Source: Pseudomonadota bacterium | GTDB lineage: Bacteria > Pseudomonadota > Alphaproteobacteria > Micropepsales > Micropepsaceae | Reading direction: 5' to 3' | Length of the DNA: 64,000 nucleotides | Assembly: GCA_021804785.1 (NCBI GenBank) | Contig: JAJZGY010000006.1 | Coordinates: forward strand, 1 to 64,000 | Program-made: the position numbers and the translations under genes | Notes under the pieces: generated by a model | The model's database searches: none | What the model saw: the letters and a program-made list of their open reading frames with translations, nothing else | What the model was told of the DNA's origin: nothing | Shown here: positions 57,860 to 64,000 of the stretch, piece after piece | Layout of the letters: each line of letters opens with the position of its first letter | Numbering within the stretch: position 1 is the stretch's first letter

Positions 57860-59059
57860 TCAGGGCAAGGCTCCGCCCAGCCTTTCCAGCCCCTCGCGCA
57901 GACGCACTGGATCCTGGCCAAAGCAGATGCGCACGCAGGCGTCGCTGGCAAGGTCCTGTGGTGGGCCAAAGGCCGAGCCCGGGGCAACCCCGACCTTGGC
58001 ACCGTGCACCAGCCGACTGGCAAACTCGAGGCTGTTGTGCAGCCCCTCAATCTGCAGAAAGCCATAAAACGCCCCTTCCGGACGTATCCAGCGCAACCGG
58101 TTTTGACCAGCAAGCCAATCCTCGACAACCTCCCGCCCACGTGCGCAGTAGGCGCGCATTTGCGCCCGAAAGTTGTCGCCCTGGTCCGATAGCGCAGCCA
58201 GCGCGCCATACTGGGCGAAGGCGGTGGGGCCGGTATTATTGGCGATGCACATAACATCCATGCTGCGATCAAGTTTGGCTGGGTGGACAAGCCAGCCAAT
58301 GCGCCATCCGGTCATCGCCCAGGCCTTGGAAAATCCATTAATCACGAAGAGGTTGTCGTCGGCCGTCGCAATTTCGAGGAAGGACGGCGCATGTGCCCGC
58401 TCAGAATATACGAGCGTGCCATAAACCTCGTCGGCAATGACGGCGATACCGCGGCTGCGGGTAAAGTCCAGGATGGCCCTTTGCTCCTCAGGGCCTGCAA
58501 CCCAGCCAGTAGGATTGCCAGGGGAGGCGATAAAGATCGCCTTGGTGCGGTCCGAGCAGGCGGCAAAGAGTTCATCCAGGTCAAGGTGCCAGCCTTGACG
58601 CTTCCAGTCCTCCCGCAAGCGCACAAAGCGATTTTCACCGCCAAGTTGGGTGACGGCCTGGAAAATGCTGGGCCATACGGGGGAAACGATTACCACGTTG
58701 TCTCCGGTCTCAATCAGGCACTGCAAAGCGGTCACAAGGGCCAAGGTCGTTGCCCCAGGAAGAGAAATGCGGGCGACGTCGGGTGTGGCCCCCAGAACCC
58801 GACCATAGAAAGCCGCGATGGCCTGCCGCAGAGCCGGCATGCCTCGGGCTCCACTGTAAAAGGTCTTACCGTCATCCAGGGCCTGCTTGGCCGCGTCCCG
58901 GATGAAGGTGGGGGTCACCAGGTCGGTTTCGCCAAACCAGAGCGGGATGACGCTGGGATCGCCCAGGCCCAGAGAGGATACGGCGCCGATGCCATTGGGC
59001 TTGAGTGCCAGAATGCCGGAGCGGATGGGTGAGGAGGGGGGGGAACCCAATGGGGACAT
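57860..59059 (-). CDS. Pyridoxal-phosphate aminotransferase, class I/II
   Basis: The 399-residue product is a fold-type I aminotransferase. It shows GLGDPSVIPLWFGETDLVTP near the N-terminus, the cofactor-contact IFIASPGNPTGWV, VIADEVYG, the lysine motif NGFSKAWAMTGWRIGW (Schiff-base Lys) and a C-terminal arginine region VRICFG. It resembles aspartate/aromatic-type enzymes but the substrate cannot be told. I choose the ATG at 59059; a longer frame to 59200 would reach into the rpsB promoter. It ends two bases from dnaE on the opposite strand. Confidence 0.9.
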   Translation of the reverse strand: MSPLGSPPSSPIRSGILALKPNGIGAVSSLGLGDPSVIPLWFGETDLVTPTFIRDAAKQALDDGKTFYSGARGMPALRQAIAAFYGRVLGATPDVARISLPGATTLALVTALQCLIETGDNVVIVSPVWPSIFQAVTQLGGENRFVRLREDWKRQGWHLDLDELFAACSDRTKAIFIASPGNPTGWVAGPEEQRAILDFTRSRGIAVIADEVYGTLVYSERAHAPSFLEIATADDNLFVINGFSKAWAMTGWRIGWLVHPAKLDRSMDVMCIANNTGPTAFAQYGALAALSDQGDNFRAQMRAYCARGREVVEDWLAGQNRLRWIRPEGAFYGFLQIEGLHNSLEFASRLVHGAKVGVAPGSAFGPPQDLASDACVRICFGQDPVRLREGLERLGGALP

Positions 59060-59106
59060 GGCGAGGCCTGATGTTCGATGAAGGTGCACTTCCTCGCCTG
59101 TGATGC

Positions 59107-59135
59107 TTGCACCCGTCAAGCCACACCCGTATAAC
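59107..59135 (+). promoter_or_regulatory. Promoter for rpsB
   Basis: TTGCAC (59107-59112) and TATAAC (59130-59135) are spaced by exactly 17 bases. Both hexamers are near consensus. Transcription would begin at about 59142, leaving a leader of some 130 bases before rpsB. Confidence 0.6.
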
Positions 59136-59153
59136 CCCCGCCATTCCACACGC

Positions 59154-59189
59154 GAGGGTGGACAGGCAGCCTTGGCTGTTCTGCCCCTC
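59154..59189 (+). promoter_or_regulatory. Structured leader element of rpsB
   Basis: GAGGG (59154-59158) pairs with CCCTC (59185-59189). Inside, CAG/CTG (59163-59165 with 59181-59183) and CAGC/GCTG (59167-59170 with 59175-59178) stack around a CTTG loop. The result is an interrupted stem in the rpsB leader, where S2 autoregulation acts in other bacteria. The regulatory role is inferred. Confidence 0.45.
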
Positions 59190-59273
59190 CGGTGTCCCAA
59201 GGTGCGGTGTTTGGATGACCCACCCAGGATATACCCCTCGCGCTAGGCCAAACCGGAAAAGGAGACGAGTTTT

Positions 59274-60065
59274 ATGGCCCTGCCAGATTTTTCTATGCGC
59301 CAGCTGCTTGAGGCGGGCGTTCATTTCGGTCACCGCACGCAACGCTGGAATCCGAAGATGGCGTCCTACATCTATGGCGCCCGTAATGATGTGCACATAA
59401 TCGATCTTACTCAGACCGTACCTTTGCTGCATCAGGCATTGGTTGCCCTCCGTGAGGTCGCGGCCAGTGGTGGTCGCATCCTTTTTGTCGGCACCAAGCG
59501 TCAGGCGCAAGATCCGGTCGCGGCAGCGGCCCGTAGATGTGCGCAGTACTATGTCAATCACCGCTGGCTCGGTGGTACGCTGACCAATTGGCAAACGATT
59601 TCACATTCGATCAAGCGTTTGCGCACGATCGAGGAAACCCTGAATGCCGCGCAGGGTTCGGGACGGACCAAAAAGGAATTGCTGCAGATGCTGCGGGAGC
59701 AGGAAAAGCTCGAGCGGTCGCTGGGCGGCATCAAGGAGATGGGCGGTCTGCCCAATATGTTGTTTGTCATCGACACCAACAAGGAATCAATCGCAGTTGC
59801 CGAGGCGCGCAAGCTGAATATTCCTGTAACCGCGATTCTGGATTCAAATTCGGATCCTGAAGGGATCGCGTATCCGATCCCCGGTAACGACGATGCGGCT
59901 CGCTCGCTGTCCCTTTATTGCGAGCTAGTGGCACGGGCTATCATCGACGGCCTGTCGGCAAGTCAGATTGCCTCTGGTGTCGATATCGGCGCTGCCGAAG
60001 ACGTTTCCCTCGCCGGACTCTCGACTGAGACTGGTGCGGCGACAGCCAACCACGCCACGGCCTAA
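59274..60065 (+). CDS. rpsB: 30S ribosomal protein S2
   Basis: S2 is a late-assembling protein of the small ribosomal subunit. The 263-residue product matches over its length: [87 protein letters not shown] and [15 protein letters not shown]. An AAAAGGAG site precedes the ATG. It is followed by tsf, the near-universal pairing. Confidence 0.98.
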   Translation: MALPDFSMRQLLEAGVHFGHRTQRWNPKMASYIYGARNDVHIIDLTQTVPLLHQALVALREVAASGGRILFVGTKRQAQDPVAAAARRCAQYYVNHRWLGGTLTNWQTISHSIKRLRTIEETLNAAQGSGRTKKELLQMLREQEKLERSLGGIKEMGGLPNMLFVIDTNKESIAVAEARKLNIPVTAILDSNSDPEGIAYPIPGNDDAARSLSLYCELVARAIIDGLSASQIASGVDIGAAEDVSLAGLSTETGAATANHATA

Positions 60066-60097
60066 GCCGGGCTTCTGACAGCATTGGGAGCATGACG

Positions 60098-61024
60098 ATG
60101 GCGAACATTAGCGCCAGCATGGTCAAGGAACTGCGCGACATGACCGGCGCAGGGATGATGGACTGCAAAATGGCCCTGACCGAAACCGGCGGCGACATGC
60201 AAAGCGCCGTTGATTGGTTGCGGACCAAAGGCCTGGCCAAGGCGGCCAAAAAGGCCGGGCGGGTTGCGGCCGAAGGCCTCATCGGTGTTGCCACCGGAGT
60301 AGCGAGTGGCGCCCTCGTCGAGGTCAATTCTGAGACGGATTTTGTTGCTCGCAACGAGGAGTTCAAAGGCTTCGTCAAGCGTGCTGCCGAAGTCGCCCTC
60401 AAGGTTGAGGGGGATATGGACCGGCTGATGTCGCATCCCCATGAGGATCAGGGTGCCTCGCTCAGCGACACCCTCACCGCTCTGATCGCAAAGATTGGCG
60501 AAAACATGAGCGTCCGGCGGGCGACCGTACTCGGGGTCAACCCCGGCGTAGTCGCCAGCTATGTTCATAACGCCTCGGGCCCGGAACTTGGTAAAATTGG
60601 TGTGCTGGTGGCCCTGACCTCCTCAGCAGATCCCGAGTCACTGACCCAGCTGGGCCGGCAGATCGCCATGCATGTGGCCGCTGCCTCTCCGATTGCGTTG
60701 TCCTCTGATCATGTTTCTGCAGAGATCGTGGACCGGGAGCGGGCGATCTATGCCGAGCAGGCCCGTGAAAGCGGGAAGCCGGAGAACATTATCGCCAAGA
60801 TGGTCGATGGCCGCATGAAGAAATTCTTTCAGGAGCAGGTGCTTCTGGAGCAAACCTTCGTGATTGATGGAGAAACTCCCATCAACAAAGTGATCGAAAA
60901 GGCGGCAAAGGATCTCGGTCACCCGGTTCAGCTGAGTGGCTTTGTTCGCTATCAGGTCGGCGAAGGGATCGAAAAGGAAGACAGTGACTTCGCCGGAGAA
61001 GTCAGCAAGATGGCCGGACACTGA
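60098..61024 (+). CDS. tsf: Elongation factor Ts
   Basis: EF-Ts exchanges GDP for GTP on EF-Tu. The 308-residue product has the N-terminal domain [19 protein letters not shown], the [12 protein letters not shown] stretch, the EF-Tu contact motif ETDFVARN (about 79-86), and the C-terminal core ending with [19 protein letters not shown] at 60098 is favoured over 60092, since it lies seven bases from GGGAG. The gene is 32 bases after rpsB. Confidence 0.98.
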   Translation: MANISASMVKELRDMTGAGMMDCKMALTETGGDMQSAVDWLRTKGLAKAAKKAGRVAAEGLIGVATGVASGALVEVNSETDFVARNEEFKGFVKRAAEVALKVEGDMDRLMSHPHEDQGASLSDTLTALIAKIGENMSVRRATVLGVNPGVVASYVHNASGPELGKIGVLVALTSSADPESLTQLGRQIAMHVAAASPIALSSDHVSAEIVDRERAIYAEQARESGKPENIIAKMVDGRMKKFFQEQVLLEQTFVIDGETPINKVIEKAAKDLGHPVQLSGFVRYQVGEGIEKEDSDFAGEVSKMAGH

Positions 61025-61047
61025 GTCCTCGTTCGGAGACCTGCGGA

Positions 61048-61797
61048 ATGGATAACGCCTCGCCACGCTGGCGCCGTGTCCTGCTCAAGGTCTCCGGCGA
61101 AGCCCTGATGGGCCAGTCTGCCTATGGCATCGATATTGGGACGGTTGAACGGATTGCGTCTGATGTCAAAGAGGCAGTTGAAGCCGGGGTGCAGATCTGC
61201 CTGGTGATTGGCGGCGGCAATATTTTTCGCGGACTAGCCGGGGCGGCTAAAGGAATTGACCGCTCTACCGCTGATTATATGGGAATGCTCGCGACGGTCA
61301 TGAATGCGTTGGCGGTGCAGGCGTCCTTGGAGCGTGCCGGCGTGCCCACACGAGTCCAGTCAGCCATACCTATGACCAGCGTGTGCGAACCCTATATTCG
61401 CCGCCGTGCCATCCGCCACATGGAAAAGGGACGGGTGGTGATCTTTGCTGCGGGAACCGGAAACCCGTTCTTTACGACAGATACGGCAGCGGCTCTGCGC
61501 GCAGCCGAGATGAATTGTGAGGCCATGCTTAAGGGCACCCAGGTCGATGGTGTCTATGACATGGATCCGAAGCATAACAGTCAGGCAAAGCGGTTCGATT
61601 CGTTGAGCTATTACGAGGTGTTAGCACGCGATCTTCAGGTGATGGATACGTCAGCGGTGGCGCTGTCCCGAGAGAATGGCATTCCGATTGTTGTGTTTTC
61701 GATCCATGATCGCGGCGCCCTGGCGCGGGTGTTGCGTGGTCAGGGCCGGTGCACAATCATCGAGGAGCGCGGCGAACCTGCTATGCGCGGCGCCTGA
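61048..61797 (+). CDS. pyrH: UMP kinase
   Basis: PyrH converts UMP to UDP for nucleotide and cell-wall precursor supply. The 249-residue product belongs to the amino-acid-kinase fold: [13 protein letters not shown] at the start, [11 protein letters not shown] (about 52-62), [17 protein letters not shown], the [21 protein letters not shown] substrate loop (split near 131-152) and [10 protein letters not shown]. It lies between tsf and frr as usual. Confidence 0.98.
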   Translation: MDNASPRWRRVLLKVSGEALMGQSAYGIDIGTVERIASDVKEAVEAGVQICLVIGGGNIFRGLAGAAKGIDRSTADYMGMLATVMNALAVQASLERAGVPTRVQSAIPMTSVCEPYIRRRAIRHMEKGRVVIFAAGTGNPFFTTDTAAALRAAEMNCEAMLKGTQVDGVYDMDPKHNSQAKRFDSLSYYEVLARDLQVMDTSAVALSRENGIPIVVFSIHDRGALARVLRGQGRCTIIEERGEPAMRGA

Positions 61798-61816
61798 GAC
61801 TAGCAGGGAGGGCCAG

Positions 61817-62380
61817 ATGGCCACAGTCGAATTCGATAAGGAAGCCGTGAGCCGGCGGATGAAGGGGGCAGTGCAGACACTGCGCAGCGAGTTTGCGGGG
61901 CTGCGGACCGGTCGGGCGAGCGCGGCGCTGCTAGATCCGGTGATGGTTGAAGCCTATGGCAACGAAATGCCTATCAACCAGATTGGCACGGTCTCCACCC
62001 CCGAATCGCGGTTAATTACTGTCCAGATCTGGGACAAGACTATGGTCAAGCTGGCGGAAAAGGCCATTCGTGATGCGGGTCTCGGTCTCAATCCCCAGGT
62101 GGACGGGCAACTCCTGCGCATTCCGATTCCCGAGCTAAACGAAGAGCGGCGCAAGGAACTCGCCAAGCTGGCCTCGAAGTATGCGGAGCAGGCCCGGGTC
62201 GCCGTGCGGAATGTCCGCCGCGATGGCATGGAGCTTTTGAAAAAGCTCGAAAAGGACCACAAAATTGGCCAAGACGAACACCATAAACTTGGCGATGAAT
62301 TGCAGAAACTCACCGACAGCAATATTCGTGAGATCGACGATGCGCTCCATACCAAGGAGCAGGAAATCATGCAGGTTTGA
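61817..62380 (+). CDS. frr: Ribosome recycling factor
   Basis: RRF, with EF-G, splits terminated ribosomes. The 187-residue product has the helical-bundle ends and the beta domain: [57 protein letters not shown] and [16 protein letters not shown]. The ATG at 61817 has AGGGAGGG seven bases upstream; in-frame codons before it overlap pyrH. Confidence 0.98.
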   Translation: MATVEFDKEAVSRRMKGAVQTLRSEFAGLRTGRASAALLDPVMVEAYGNEMPINQIGTVSTPESRLITVQIWDKTMVKLAEKAIRDAGLGLNPQVDGQLLRIPIPELNEERRKELAKLASKYAEQARVAVRNVRRDGMELLKKLEKDHKIGQDEHHKLGDELQKLTDSNIREIDDALHTKEQEIMQV

Positions 62381-62414
62381 CCGCGCACCCGGCTAAGGGC
62401 CGTAACGGAGTTCA

Positions 62415-63149
<735 letters not shown>

Positions 63150-63157
63150 GCGCGGTG

Positions 63158-64000
63158 ATGGTGGCGGCGGATATGGCAGGCCCTGGCAGTTCGGTTTCAG
63201 ATGGGTCCGCAGCTTCCCCGAAGGGTTTTGGGCATTGGCTGCTTCGCCCGGTCTTCGGGCTACTCCTGGCGGCCATGGCTATGGGTACGCTCCTTGCGGG
63301 AGGCATCTGGTTTGCCAGCTTTATAGCCCTAGGCACCGGCGCGGGCGTGCGGGAATGGCACCGCATGGTCAGCCGGCGGGACTACCGGCCCTTTCTGCCG
63401 GCTTCGACGCTTGCACTTCTGCTGGGCCTCTTGCTTGCGGTATGGGCGAGTAGAGCACCGCAGTGGGGCAGAGTGGCTTATGGGCTGGCCGTTTCAGGTG
63501 ATGTAGCTGCCGCCTTCGGTGCCGGGGTGTTGGCCCGGATCCGCGATGAATCCGCTCTGTGGCAGGGTATTGGACCTATTTATCTTGGCATTCCGGGGCT
63601 TTCTCTCTTTGCCTTGCGGGCGACCCCCGATCATGGCCTGTGGCTGGTGCTGGCACTCTTTGCGGCGGTCTGGAGCTGCGATACCGGTGCGCTGATTTGC
63701 GGTAAACTGGTCGGCGGCCCCAAGCTCGTCCCCAAGCTTTCACCAAACAAGACCTGGGCGGGGTTTATCGGCGGCAGCATCAGCGCGAGCCTGGCGGCGG
63801 CAGCGATGCTGGCGAGCCTTGGTGCCGAGGCCTGGCGCGGAGCTCTGTTCGGGCTCATCATCGCGTTTATTAGCCATGGAGGCGATATGTTTGAATCCTG
63901 GGTTAAAAGGCGGGTTGGTCGAAAGGACAGTGGCCATCTGATCCCAGGTCATGGCGGGGTGCTTGATCGCATCGACTCGATCTTGTTTGCCGCGCCCTGC
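63158..64000 (+). CDS. cdsA: Phosphatidate cytidylyltransferase, C-terminus cut by window edge
   Basis: CdsA makes CDP-diacylglycerol, the precursor of bacterial phospholipids, in the inner membrane. The frame is open to the window end (281 codons). Several membrane helices alternate with short loops. The family signature is seen near the end: SWVKRRVGRKDSGHLIPGHG followed by GVLDRID. LVPKLSPNKTWAGFIGG precedes it. Start is ATG at 63158, or GTG at 63155, or a TTG overlapping uppS at 63146. Only a few C-terminal residues seem to be missing. Confidence 0.95.
   Translation, partial: MVAADMAGPGSSVSDGSAASPKGFGHWLLRPVFGLLLAAMAMGTLLAGGIWFASFIALGTGAGVREWHRMVSRRDYRPFLPASTLALLLGLLLAVWASRAPQWGRVAYGLAVSGDVAAAFGAGVLARIRDESALWQGIGPIYLGIPGLSLFALRATPDHGLWLVLALFAAVWSCDTGALICGKLVGGPKLVPKLSPNKTWAGFIGGSISASLAAAAMLASLGAEAWRGALFGLIIAFISHGGDMFESWVKRRVGRKDSGHLIPGHGGVLDRIDSILFAAPC

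Noticed and set aside
58283-59032. 249-codon plus-strand frame opposite the aminotransferase
   Set aside because: It is glycine/arginine-rich shadow sequence, with the aminotransferase motifs in order on the other strand.

Overview
The window is alphaproteobacterial chromosome, moderately GC-rich and densely coded. This rests on gene order and protein features: a single-cluster complex I (nuoA-N) running into birA, coaX, RNase J, methylmalonyl-CoA epimerase, a DUF1467 protein, a short-form proS, lolC/lolD and dnaE; the tig-clpP-clpX-lon-hup block; and rpsB-tsf-pyrH-frr-uppS-cdsA. I cannot fix the order or genus from sequence alone. Both ends cut a gene: moaB on the left, cdsA on the right.

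Left part (1-17.5 kb): moaB and a family-4-like uracil-DNA glycosylase face ETF:ubiquinone oxidoreductase, a TPR lipoprotein and ispE. A decayed IS630-family transposase lies between ispE and a polyprenyl diphosphate synthase. Then come a DUF2007 protein, an N6-adenine methyltransferase, glyQ/glyS, pyruvate phosphate dikinase, a SleB-like cell-wall hydrolase and a bifunctional NAD(P)H-hydrate repair enzyme. The spacer before the repair enzyme holds a perfect FNR/FixK-type palindrome and a 20-bp tandem repeat. A small alanine-rich lipoprotein and a large L,D-transpeptidase follow.

Middle (19-29 kb): tRNA-Leu(UAG), trigger factor, ClpP, ClpX, Lon and HU form a protein-quality-control block. Beyond it is a loosely coded stretch with tRNA-Val(UAC), an EF-hand lipoprotein and tRNA-Asp(GUC).

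Complex I (29.0-43.5 kb): fourteen nuo genes are packed with short overlaps, plus a 40-codon unassigned ORF between nuoF and nuoG. The same-strand run continues through biotin ligase, type III pantothenate kinase, RNase J, epimerase and DUF1467, so NADH oxidation, cofactor supply and RNA turnover are probably partly co-transcribed.

Right part (47.4-64 kb): four apparently accessory genes (secreted protein, small helical protein, SUMF1-fold protein, TonB/TolA-like protein) lie between DUF1467 and proS. After lolCD comes a frameshifted solitary hicB, then tiny overlapping ORFs leading into dnaE. A class I/II aminotransferase converges on dnaE, and the window closes with the ribosome/isoprenoid/phospholipid block starting at rpsB, which has a good promoter and a structured leader.

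I found no convincing new multi-gene system. The strongest oddities are a ClpP with unusual residues next to the catalytic serine and in the substrate-handle region, the nuoF/nuoG micro-ORF, the paired dyad repeats upstream of the hydrate repair gene, and the accessory insertion before proS. All functions are assigned from recognised motifs by eye; no database search was possible.
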